Shown piece by piece: positions 23,961-31,099 of a stretch of DNA of 31,099 nucleotides (the stretch's first letter is position 1; each line of letters starts with the position of its first letter). Where the stretch lies: NCBI GenBank assembly GCA_046263195.1, contig JBHELG010000093.1:1-31099 (forward strand). The letters are read 5' to 3'. Source of the DNA: JBHELG01 sp046263195 (lineage in GTDB: Bacteria > Actinomycetota > Nitriliruptoria > Nitriliruptorales > JAHWKO01). The translations under genes were made by a program, and so were the position numbers. A model generated the notes under the pieces. That model was not told where the DNA came from. It was given only the letters and a program-made list of their open reading frames with translations, and searched no databases.

Positions 23961-25775
23961 GTGAGCAGCCAAGCCGCAGAGGGCTACCCCCCCATACGCG
24001 AGTATGCGCTGCTGGCGGACTGCTTCTCCGCGGCGCTCGTGAGCCGCTCGGGATCGATCGACTGGTGCTGCCTGAGACGTTTCGACAACGCGAGCGTTTT
24101 CGGGCGGCTGCTCGACTGGGACCGGGGCGGCTTCTTCTCCCTGGCTCCGCGTGCGGTTCAGGAGACGAGTCGTCGCTACCTCGACGACTCGCTGATACTG
24201 GAGACCACGATCGTCACCGCCGGCGGACGCCTGCGCATCTACGACGCGTTCATCGTGCGACGTGGGGGCAGCATCGAACCTCCCCACCGCCTGATACGTG
24301 TCGTGGAAGGGTTGGAGGGCGCGTCCATCGTCGACGTCATCATCGAACCACGCTTCGACTATGGGACGCTGCGCCCCTGGATCCGCCGCCACGAGGAAGG
24401 CGCATACAGCGCCATCGGCGGCGATGACGCCATCGTCATCAGCAGTGACGTGGAGTTGCAGGTCGACCACGAAAACCACTCCTTCTCTGGCAGCTTCGAG
24501 GTCCTGGCGGGCCAACGGGTGCGCTTCTCACTCGATTCGCAGCTTCCGCACGTGCTCGAATCGACGCGGGTGGCGAAGGAGGAGATCGATCGGGCCTTGG
24601 ACGACACCCGGCGGTGGTGGCACGACTGGCAGCAGCACACCGTTGCCGACGGGCCCCAGACAGCCCTCATCCGCCGCTCCGCCGCCGTCTTGAAGGGGCT
24701 GACCTGCGCCCCCACGGGCGCCATCATCGCCGCACCCACCACCTCCCTGCCCGAGGAGATCGGGGGAGCCCGCAACTGGGACTACCGCTACGCGTGGATT
24801 CGAGACTCAGCGCTGACCGTGGAGGCGCTCACCCTGGTTGGGCACCCCGAGGTCGCCCAGGGATTCCTCGATTTCGTCATGCGTTCCACGGCGGGGCACG
24901 CGGACGACCTGCAGATCATGTACGGCTGCTATGGCGGGCGGCGGCTCGTGGAGGTGCAGCTCGAGGACCTGGATGGCTACCGGAGATCCCGACCCGTGCG
25001 CGTGGGGAATGCTGCCGCCGACCAGGTGCAGCTGGACAGTTACGCCCACATCCTCGTGCTGGCACGCCATTGGCATGACGGGAAGGACTTCGATGAGGAC
25101 GAATGGCGCTTTCTCAGCTCGGTGGCGGACGCTGCGGCCAGCCGCTGGCGAGAACCCGACCATGGCCTATGGGAGGTGCGCGGCCAGCCCCGCCACTTCG
25201 TCCACTCCAAGGTCATGCTGTGGCAGGCCCTGCAATCCGCCATACAGCTGGGGCAACAGTGCGGACAGCAAGGATCGGTGCAGCGCTGGCGTGCAGCCCG
25301 CGACGTGATCAGAGACACCATCCAGCGTCGTGGTGTCCACCCCGACGGCTACTACGTGCAGCACTTCGACAGCACCGAAGTGGACGCCAGCCTCCTGCAG
25401 CTGCCCATGCTCGGCTTCGTCGACGCCAACGAGCCCATCATGCGTCGCACCGTCGAGGTCATTCGGCAGCGTCTCGGCGTCCCGCCCCACGGCCTGCTGC
25501 GGCGCTATCTCACCGACAGGACGCCGGATGGCCTGGAAGGTTCCGAAGGTGTCTTTCTCACCTGCACCTTCTGGCTCGTCGACGTGCTGCTGCGGCAAGA
25601 CCGTACAGACGAAGCCCGAGCGTTGTTCGACCACGCGATCGCCACCGCCAACGACCTGGGGCTCTTCTCCGAAGAACTCGATCCCGCGACCGGCGAGCTC
25701 CTGGGCAACTTCCCCCAGGCGTTCACGCATGTCGGGTTCATCGTGGCGGCCCACGACCTGGCGGGCACCAGATGA
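23961..25775 (+). CDS. glycoside hydrolase family 15 (glucoamylase/trehalase type)
   Basis: 604 residues from the GTG at 23961, which has GAGGGTG upstream and gives the family start YPPIREYALLADC; an earlier GTG at 23904 is in frame but lacks a ribosome site. An N-terminal beta-sandwich (about 1-240) is followed by the (alpha/alpha)6 barrel. Barrel hallmarks are LPEEIGGARNWDYRYAWIRDS, the catalytic-acid region DHGLWEVRGQPRHFVHSKVM, and the catalytic-base end LFSEELDPATGELLGNFPQAFTH. No signal peptide is present, so it is cytoplasmic, as are actinobacterial GH15 trehalases, which cleave trehalose to two glucoses. Glucoamylase or glucodextranase activity remains possible. It lies just behind a glucose-1-dehydrogenase-like SDR, which fits glucose production and oxidation. 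Confidence 0.9.
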   Translation: MSSQAAEGYPPIREYALLADCFSAALVSRSGSIDWCCLRRFDNASVFGRLLDWDRGGFFSLAPRAVQETSRRYLDDSLILETTIVTAGGRLRIYDAFIVRRGGSIEPPHRLIRVVEGLEGASIVDVIIEPRFDYGTLRPWIRRHEEGAYSAIGGDDAIVISSDVELQVDHENHSFSGSFEVLAGQRVRFSLDSQLPHVLESTRVAKEEIDRALDDTRRWWHDWQQHTVADGPQTALIRRSAAVLKGLTCAPTGAIIAAPTTSLPEEIGGARNWDYRYAWIRDSALTVEALTLVGHPEVAQGFLDFVMRSTAGHADDLQIMYGCYGGRRLVEVQLEDLDGYRRSRPVRVGNAAADQVQLDSYAHILVLARHWHDGKDFDEDEWRFLSSVADAAASRWREPDHGLWEVRGQPRHFVHSKVMLWQALQSAIQLGQQCGQQGSVQRWRAARDVIRDTIQRRGVHPDGYYVQHFDSTEVDASLLQLPMLGFVDANEPIMRRTVEVIRQRLGVPPHGLLRRYLTDRTPDGLEGSEGVFLTCTFWLVDVLLRQDRTDEARALFDHAIATANDLGLFSEELDPATGELLGNFPQAFTHVGFIVAAHDLAGTR

Positions 25776-25790
25776 AGGTGCAGTAACGGC

Positions 25791-26264
25791 TCAGCGTCCC
25801 AGCCGGGTCAGTTCCGACTCGACGCGCTCGAGGATGGCGGTGTTCGCGCGCAGCAGGGTAAGGAGCTCTTCGACCTCGGCTTCGGCCTTCTGGTTGACCT
25901 CGTAGTCCGCCCTGGCCTGGACCCGGTCGAGCTCTGCCGCCCGGTTCTGGCTCATCATGATGATGGGCCCGGCATAGGCGGCCTGAAATGACAAGGCCAG
26001 GTTGAGCAGGATGAACGGATAGGGGTCCCAGTGACGCACCCAGGCGGTGACATTGAGCGTGATCCACGCAGCCAGCAGGATCGACTGGGTGATGATGAAC
26101 CCCCAGGACCCCACGGCGTTGGCGAACGCATCGGCGGCGCGCTGCCCGACGCTGCGCCGATGATGGAACTCGCTGACGACGTCGCGGTGCCTGACGTGCG
26201 CCAGACGACGGCGGACCTGGCGAAGCTGGGCGATCCTGTCGCTGTGCGGTTCTGTGACGGCCAT
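25791..26264 (-). CDS. DUF1003 membrane protein
   Basis: 157 residues. Residues about 45-70 (GSWGFIITQSILLAAWITLNV) and 80-105 (YPFILLNLALSFQAAYAGPIIMMSQNR) are the paired transmembrane helices of DUF1003, and both contain the family's conserved phrases. A basic N-terminus precedes them, and a C-terminal Glu/Leu coiled coil follows (VNQKAEAEVEELLTLLRAN). The function of the family is unknown. The ATG at 26264 has GAGGGAG just upstream. It is the last gene of a minus-strand run behind the PAP2-kinase-flippase fusion (43-base gap) and may share its transcript. Confidence 0.9.
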   Translation of the reverse strand: MAVTEPHSDRIAQLRQVRRRLAHVRHRDVVSEFHHRRSVGQRAADAFANAVGSWGFIITQSILLAAWITLNVTAWVRHWDPYPFILLNLALSFQAAYAGPIIMMSQNRAAELDRVQARADYEVNQKAEAEVEELLTLLRANTAILERVESELTRLGR

Positions 26265-26307
26265 CGCTCCCTCGGATCTCGAATCGGTTGAAACGCTCGT
26301 TGCGTAG

Positions 26308-28698
26308 TTAGAGCAGGTGGTGGCGCCTCAGCGTGCGGAACGCGAGGAAGCCGGGGACGATGGGTAGCCAGAAGGTGAGCAGCCGGAAGCTCAGAACGCT
26401 GACGACCGCGATGCCGGAGCCGGCACCCAAGCTGACGAGTCCGGCGACGAGAGCAGCCTCGAGCGCTCCCAGCCCTCCAGGGGTTGGGGACGCGCTGGCG
26501 AGAGCTGAACCGGCCAGGTAGACGAGCAGGGTGTGGGTGATGGGCAGGTCGCCGCCAAAGGCGTGCACGCAGATCACGAGGACACCGGCGTAGCCCACCA
26601 GGACGCCGGTGGCACCGGCGAACAGCAGCGCTGCGCGGGCGGGGCGGTGCAGCACGTCGACCAGCGCGCGGCTTGCATGGCGGAGGGGCGAGAGTAGCCG
26701 GCGACGGCCGAACGGCAGGGCTACCAGACCGACGAGCGCGACGCCGATCCCGACGACGGCAAGGAGCTCCAGGCGAGGCGGCACCCGGAAATGACCGATC
26801 GCAGACAGGTCACCGAGCGCAGCTGCGATCACGACGAGCGCCGCGGCATGGACGACGGCTCCCGACGCCTGGACGAGACCGATCGCGGCGATCGCGGTCG
26901 GCCGGTCGATGCCGCAACGCTCGAGGAAACGTTCCCGCAGGGCAGCCCCCCCGAGCCCTGCCGGCGTGGCGCGGTTGGCGTAGGCGGCGGCTAGCTGGAC
27001 CAGCGACGACCGTCCCAGGGGAAGGGATGCGAGCAACGCACCCGACTGCTGCATCGCCGCCAGGGGGTAGCGGAGCACGGACATGACCGCGCCGGCCGCC
27101 AGCAGCCCCCACCGTGCCTGGCTCAACGCTCGTCCGAGCTGGCCGAGCTCGGCGACCTGGGGCAGCAGGACATGCACGGCGAATGCCCCCATGAGCAGTG
27201 TCAGGAGGGTGCCGGGGCCGAATCGTGTGACGCTTGCCCGTCGAGTCTCTGCCGATCCGGTGGCGGAGCCGACCTGCTTGCGGAGCTCGCCGAGCAGGCC
27301 GCGCCGTCGCCGGATGGCCTTTCGGGTCGGGCGGGTCAGCCCCGCCGGGTACAGGTAGGGCAGGGCTACTGTCAGCTGGTCATGCGACAACGTGGTGCTT
27401 GCCGCGGCGACGGCCCGGTGCGGACCGACGAGCACGGTCAGCGAGGCCAGCAGTTCCGCGACGTCGCGTGCCCTGCGCCGATGGCTGGCGTCCAGCTCAC
27501 CGAACCCGAAATCGACCAGCCACACCCGCCCGTCCTGGTCGACGAGGATGTTGGGGCTCTTGAGGTCGCGGTGGGCGATGCCGTGCTCATGCAGGCGTGC
27601 GACCTGCCGCCACACGTCGACGAGCCGCTCGTCGGTCAGTTGCTCGGCTGGCAGCCTGTCCAACCCCGTCGCGTCGGCTATGCCTTCCTGCACGATCACA
27701 CCGCTGCCATCATCGAGCCGACCTACCGCCAGCACCTGCGGGCTGCGAACGCCGGCATGGACGGCCAACGAGGAGACCGCGGCCTCATGCTCGACCTGCT
27801 GCTGAGCACTCGTGAACAGGGCCTCGTCTTCGACGTCGCGGTAGATCAGCCGCCGCCACCCCTTCCACAGCAGGTCCGCGTCCCGTTGCTCTCGGCTGAC
27901 GGCCTTGACGAATAGATCGTGGGGTGTGAGAGCGGTCTTGGCTTGCCCAAGACCGCGGGCGGGACAGAACTCTGGCGAGGAGGAAGCCAGGAAGGGGAAG
28001 GAGCTGCGCGCGTCGCCGACGAGTGGTACCACCTGCCCCGCTCCGAACCCGTGCTCCACCAGCCACCTCTTCACCACAGCCGCGCCCACCTCTCCGCCCG
28101 GCGTGCCGAGGAGGAGGTGGACCGCCGCCCCAACCGCCCACCCCAGCGCCACGCCCCCCACCACGGCGAGAGGAAGGTGCGCACCCAGGTACAACCGGCC
28201 CAGAGCAACCATCCCCACCAAGGCCCAGACCACCCGGCGCCACATCCGCGGCAGGAAAGGAGCGGCCGCAGTGGCCAGCGCCGCAGCGATCGCTGCGTGC
28301 CCCGACGGATACGCCAACGCCGTGTCGACCGGCACGGCCACGTCGACGCGGGACAGCAGTGACGACGGTCGCCCGCGCTGCACGACTCCGCGTACTACGT
28401 CCCCTGACAGCGACGCAGCCACTCCAGCCACGACCAGATCGAGGGCGGGGCGAAACCGGCGACGAGCCACCAAGGCGACCGCGGCCAGAACCGGTAGGGC
28501 CGGCAGGGTCGCCAGCCACATCACGGGGCCGAGCGTGCTCACCGCGACGGCCACGTGCGGCAGCTGATTGATCAGACGAAAGACGTCCCGCTCTGCCTGA
28601 CCGACGCGCCCCGTGGCTGCCGCGACGCCTCCCAACACCGTGACGGCTACGCCCCCCACCAACCGCAGCACGTCGCCGGGGTGCCGCCGCTCGTTCAC
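26308..28698 (-). CDS. PAP2 phosphatase - protein-kinase-like - LPG-synthase/flippase fusion protein
   Basis: 796 residues with three joined modules. First, a PAP2 lipid phosphatase domain (about 10-200): YPSGHA at 130-135 and R168 with H174 keep the key His residues, but the first Lys of the KxxxxxxRP motif and the final Asp (Ala178) are replaced. Second, a kinase-like domain (about 230-450): FVKAV Lys265, Glu303/305 in the helix, the catalytic loop HRDLKSPN (376-383) and DFG (396-398) are intact. Third, from about 495, a UPF0104/LPG-synthase-type bundle of about eight helices with conserved NRATPAGLGGAALRERFL and PTPGGLGALEAALVAGL, the lipid-flippase-like (AglD) family. It probably acts on a lipid-linked phosphate in the membrane, with the kinase domain cytoplasmic. 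It begins nine bases after the MBL hydrolase stop, so they are likely one operon. Confidence 0.88.
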   Translation of the reverse strand: MNERRHPGDVLRLVGGVAVTVLGGVAAATGRVGQAERDVFRLINQLPHVAVAVSTLGPVMWLATLPALPVLAAVALVARRRFRPALDLVVAGVAASLSGDVVRGVVQRGRPSSLLSRVDVAVPVDTALAYPSGHAAIAAALATAAAPFLPRMWRRVVWALVGMVALGRLYLGAHLPLAVVGGVALGWAVGAAVHLLLGTPGGEVGAAVVKRWLVEHGFGAGQVVPLVGDARSSFPFLASSSPEFCPARGLGQAKTALTPHDLFVKAVSREQRDADLLWKGWRRLIYRDVEDEALFTSAQQQVEHEAAVSSLAVHAGVRSPQVLAVGRLDDGSGVIVQEGIADATGLDRLPAEQLTDERLVDVWRQVARLHEHGIAHRDLKSPNILVDQDGRVWLVDFGFGELDASHRRRARDVAELLASLTVLVGPHRAVAAASTTLSHDQLTVALPYLYPAGLTRPTRKAIRRRRGLLGELRKQVGSATGSAETRRASVTRFGPGTLLTLLMGAFAVHVLLPQVAELGQLGRALSQARWGLLAAGAVMSVLRYPLAAMQQSGALLASLPLGRSSLVQLAAAYANRATPAGLGGAALRERFLERCGIDRPTAIAAIGLVQASGAVVHAAALVVIAAALGDLSAIGHFRVPPRLELLAVVGIGVALVGLVALPFGRRRLLSPLRHASRALVDVLHRPARAALLFAGATGVLVGYAGVLVICVHAFGGDLPITHTLLVYLAGSALASASPTPGGLGALEAALVAGLVSLGAGSGIAVVSVLSFRLLTFWLPIVPGFLAFRTLRRHHLL

Positions 28699-28707
28699 GT
28701 TCCGGCG

Positions 28708-29706
28708 TCACCTCGCATTCTGTGGTGCTGTGCCGGGGGACGAACCCCTACGTGTGGCGAGAAGTCCTCGACGACGTCGGCGCACCGCCGTCTCATGCCC
28801 CCGCTCGTGATGCGCGCCGGTGCGCTCTTCAGACCAGATCCGGTGGGACGAACGGGGACGCCGGCTTGAAAGGTCGAAGACCATGCCCTCGTGGGCGAGG
28901 TCGGGCGGGGTTTCGCTCGCACCCCACAGCTCCCGGGATCGTGCGAGCAACGCTTCGAGCTGTCGGTCGGAGTGCAACGGGTCGTGGTGGAACAGGACCA
29001 GGCGGTTGGCCTGCGCGATCCTGGCGAACAGAGTGGCGTGAGCGACTGTCGAGTGTCCCCAGCCATCGCGCTTGGCGTACTCGTGATCGGTGTATTGGGC
29101 GTCGTGAAGCAGGATGTCGGCGCCTTGAGCCACCCTATAGCCGGAGATCGAATGTGGCGGGGCCGTGAGCAGGTCGCGGCCTCGAGCGGGTTCGTGGTCG
29201 GGGAGGTAGGCCAGCGAGCTGCCCTCCTCCTCGATGCGGTAGCCGAGGGTCGGGCCTTGATGCGTCACCGGCTCCGCCACTATCCGGGCGGCACCGACGT
29301 GCCAGGGCTGTCGCGGTGCCTGGCGGAAGTGAATTCGCGCCGGCAGATCACGCAGCCGGACGGGGAACAGCGGAGGAGAAAAATACCTTTCGATGCCTGC
29401 CCGCAGGCCACTGGGGGATGAGGGGCCCCAGATGTGGAACTCGCCGTCTCTGTCCCACAGGGGGGGAAAAAACGCCAGGCCCTGGAGATGGTCGAGGTGG
29501 AGGTGGCTCAGAAGTAGATGGACGGTGGGCGGCGGATGGCTCTCGAGCTGGACTCCCAGCGGCCGGATTCCCGTTCCTGCGTCGAGGATGATGAGCGTGC
29601 CGTCCTCCAGTCGCACCTCCACGCACGCGGTGTTGCCGCCGTAGCGAAGCGTCTCCCCGCCGGGTGCCGCCAGCGATCCACGACAACCCCACACCCTTGC
29701 GCGCAT
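28708..29706 (-). CDS. metallo-beta-lactamase-fold hydrolase
   Basis: 332 residues. The zinc-binding H-x-H-x-D-H signature is SHLHLDH (67-73), and LLHDAQYTDHEYAKRDGWGHS plus LVLFHHDPLHSD supply the later Asp and His ligands. The N-terminus (MRARVWGCRGSLAAPGGETLRYGGNTACVEV) is typical of the branch that includes PhnP-like and RNase Z-like cyclic phosphodiesterases. Probable role: hydrolysis of a phosphodiester or related bond in the cytoplasm. The final 50 residues are Arg/Ser-rich, with no counterpart in the fold, and may be a natural tail or the result of a late frameshift. The ATG at 29706 starts the leftward operon that also contains the fusion protein and DUF1003. Confidence 0.88.
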   Translation of the reverse strand: MRARVWGCRGSLAAPGGETLRYGGNTACVEVRLEDGTLIILDAGTGIRPLGVQLESHPPPTVHLLLSHLHLDHLQGLAFFPPLWDRDGEFHIWGPSSPSGLRAGIERYFSPPLFPVRLRDLPARIHFRQAPRQPWHVGAARIVAEPVTHQGPTLGYRIEEEGSSLAYLPDHEPARGRDLLTAPPHSISGYRVAQGADILLHDAQYTDHEYAKRDGWGHSTVAHATLFARIAQANRLVLFHHDPLHSDRQLEALLARSRELWGASETPPDLAHEGMVFDLSSRRPRSSHRIWSEERTGAHHERGHETAVRRRRRGLLATRRGSSPGTAPQNAR

Positions 29707-29862
29707 GTCCCATCCCTCCCGGTCATGAGGGGTTTTCGACCTGGTGCCAGCTTCACGTGGGTGACCGTCCGTGGCATCACGGTCAGCGCCCGTTGCGACC
29801 TCACAGTGGCAGCAACGCGCCTCTACCTGGTAGCTGCCAGGCCCCGGTCATCACTCGCTGCC

Positions 29863-29879
29863 GGCCGAGTGACTCGGCC
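29863..29879. promoter_or_regulatory. operator-like palindrome in a divergent promoter region
   Basis: GGCCGAGT (29863-29870) and ACTCGGCC (29872-29879) form a perfect inverted repeat around one G. It lies in the 238-base gap between the divergent MBL and response-regulator genes. A second pair, TCATCAC (29848-29854) and GTGATGA (29883-29889), flanks it symmetrically. The nesting suggests either a transcription-factor site or an RNA hairpin in a 5' leader. Confidence 0.35.
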
Positions 29880-29944
29880 CCCGTGATGAACTAATTGCAG
29901 CTAGCAGTGATGTCCCGGAGGAGCCTCTTTGGAAGAGTCTCGCC

Positions 29945-30373
29945 ATGGGCCTTCGCTGCATGATCGTCGATGACAACCGGGACTACCTCCAAGCTGCGTG
30001 CAAGGTGCTGGCGCAGGGAGGGATCACGGTCGTAGGCGTCGCTTCGTCGAGTGCGGAAGCGCTACGTCACGTCGAGGAGGCGGACCCGGACGTCGTGCTC
30101 GTCGACATCGTGCTGGGATCGGAGAGTGGTTTCGACCTTGCGCGACGGCTCGCAACGGCGGGCTCGATCCGTGCGAGCGTCATCATGATCTCGACCCACG
30201 GTGAGGAGGATTTCGCCGATCTCATCGAGGCAAGCCCGGCCATAGGGTTCCTCCCGAAGTGGAATCTCTCAGCGAGCGCGATCAACGATCTGCTGTCACG
30301 GCGTGAGGCCGAAAAGAATCGTGGCCAGGGGCCTCGCTCGCCAACCGGCGGCGGAGGGGCGCAGACGCTCTGA
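29945..30373 (+). CDS. stand-alone response-regulator receiver protein
   Basis: 142 residues. The receiver domain has the acidic pair Asp9-Asp10, the phosphoacceptor Asp54 in VVLVDIVLG, the switch hydroxyls in IMISTHGEE (83-84) and Lys105 in FLPKWNL, all expected for a phosphorylatable CheY-like fold. After residue about 120 only a short Arg/Gly-rich tail remains, so no DNA-binding or enzymatic output domain is attached. Single-domain receivers act by protein contact or as phosphate relays. No histidine kinase gene is in the window. The ATG at 29945 follows CTTTGGAAGAGTCTCGCC, a weak purine-rich site. Confidence 0.88.
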   Translation: MGLRCMIVDDNRDYLQAACKVLAQGGITVVGVASSSAEALRHVEEADPDVVLVDIVLGSESGFDLARRLATAGSIRASVIMISTHGEEDFADLIEASPAIGFLPKWNLSASAINDLLSRREAEKNRGQGPRSPTGGGGAQTL

Positions 30374-30407
30374 CCACATCCCGCCGCACGCCCCGGCTCG
30401 TCCCTGC

Positions 30408-31099
30408 TCAGCTCACGGCGCGCCGGTAGGCGTGGACGGCCAGCACAGCGAAGAAAGCGGTGATGCCCGCTATCCAGGCCAAGGAGACGACCACCTCACC
30501 CGCGACGGTCTGGCCGGGGAGCAGTGAACCCTCGCCCAGCATGAGTCCCCGCAGGGCATTCGTGACGATGGTGATCGGCTGGTTGTCCGCGAAAACCCGG
30601 AGCCACGACGGCATGGTCTGGGTCGGGAGGAACACCGACGAGGCGAAAACGAGCGGGAACATGGGCAGGAAGACGGCCGCCTGCGTCGCCTCGGGGTTGC
30701 GCACATGCAGCCCGATCGTGGCCATCATCCACGACAGTGCGTATGCGAACAGCAGTCCCAGGCGACCGCGGCCACGAAGGCCGGGAAGCTGGTGTGGTAG
30801 CGGAAGCCGATGAGGAAGCCGATGAGGAGCATGAGCGTGACCACGAAGGCGTTGCGCAGCAGGTCGGCCAGGGTTCGTCCTGCGAGTACCGCCGAGCGCG
30901 CCATTGGCAGTGACCGGAATCGGTCGATGACGCCCTTCGAGAGGTCCTCGGTCAGCCCCAGTGCGGTCTGTCCGGCGCCGAACGCCGAGATCTGGACCAG
31001 CAGACCCGGCATGAGCCAGTTGATGTACTTGCCGCCGGCGACAGGTGGGATCGTCTGACCGATGGCGCCACCGAACACGTAGTTGAAGAGCAGCAGGAA
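30408..31099 (-). pseudogene. ABC-2-type transporter permease, frameshifted and cut by the right edge
   Basis: Reading leftward from the edge, NYVFGGAIGQTIPP, the LLVQISAFGAGQTALGLTEDLSKGVIDRFRSLPMARSAVLAGR segment and the next helix (LMLLIGFLIGFRY) are textbook DrrB/NodJ-type ABC-2 permease. After FVAAVA the frame is lost. The sequence continues in another frame as GLLFAYALSWMMATIGLHVRNPEATQAAVFLPMFPLVFASSVFLP, then DNQPITIVTNALRGLMLG, to the natural end at 30408. One indel around 30757-30765 explains it. The two halves fit seamlessly, so this could be a fresh mutation or a single-base assembly error. Its ATPase gene should lie beyond the edge, to the right. Such pairs export drugs or polyketides. 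Confidence 0.8.

Noticed and set aside
23001..24515. 504-codon minus-strand frame across the SDR and GH15 genes
   Set aside because: It lies wholly antisense to two well-recognised enzymes and shows no domain of its own.
30303..30527. Small plus-strand frame after the receiver gene
   Set aside because: It overlaps the receiver end and the antisense permease, and its composition is non-coding-like.

Overview
This is a 31.1 kb chromosomal segment of a high-GC bacterium, most probably an actinomycetote. The evidence is strong G/C bias at third codon positions, many GTG starts, and families typical of that phylum: a MarP-type CvpA/trypsin protease, an actinobacterial GH15 enzyme, LLM-class flavin oxidoreductase, RibD-C reductase, DUF1003, and a PAP2-kinase-flippase fusion. 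I see no rRNA, tRNA, CRISPR array, insertion sequence or intact prophage. It reads as ordinary chromosome with short operons, many small accessory enzymes and several decaying genes.

Layout. Positions 1-5450 hold a possible partial minus-strand gene, DUF1697, a PfkB sugar kinase, a small exported Cys/His-rich protein, two small membrane proteins, a degenerate M23-like exported protein (minus) and a histidine phosphatase. Positions 5459-9177 encode two translationally coupled minus-strand half-transporters that look like a heterodimeric ABC exporter with one degenerate ATP site. Positions 9211-10101 are a multiply frameshifted LVIVD-repeat pseudogene. Positions 10172-13046 run rightward: an Asp-box (BNR) beta-propeller protein overlapping a MoaD/ThiS-like ubiquitin-fold protein, a coiled-coil protein, and an AlkB-like dioxygenase. 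Positions 13170-13730 hold a small Trp-rich protein and the broken C-terminal end of a patatin-like phospholipase.

The most notable object is at 13767-14129. It is a DsrE-family gene whose reading frame is intact except for one in-frame TGA, placed exactly where the first Cys of the family's C-x-P-C motif belongs. A hairpin matching the bacterial SECIS layout starts just downstream, with an apical loop 18 nt after the TGA and G as its second loop base. This is a candidate selenoprotein (U-G-P-C), although simple nonsense decay is not excluded.

From 14169 on: a Tat-exported CehA/McbA-type PHP hydrolase (minus), a SAM methyltransferase, a tiny zinc-ribbon membrane protein (minus), a RibD-C reductase (minus), another small Trp-rich protein (minus), a thioredoxin-like protein lacking the first active-site Cys (minus), an LLM oxidoreductase, a pirin (minus), an uncharacterised acidic protein, a LOG-family phosphoribohydrolase and MarP, the last possibly coupled to a 19-codon leader ORF. 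An SDR dehydrogenase and a GH15 glucoamylase/trehalase form a plausible sugar-release/oxidation pair. A minus-strand cluster follows: an MBL hydrolase, the 796-residue PAP2-kinase-flippase fusion, and DUF1003. The window closes with a stand-alone response-regulator receiver and a frameshifted ABC-2 permease that runs off the right edge.

Frameshifts occur in three separate places (LVIVD, patatin, ABC-2 permease), while most long genes are clean. Either local decay or draft-assembly indels could explain this, and raw reads would decide.
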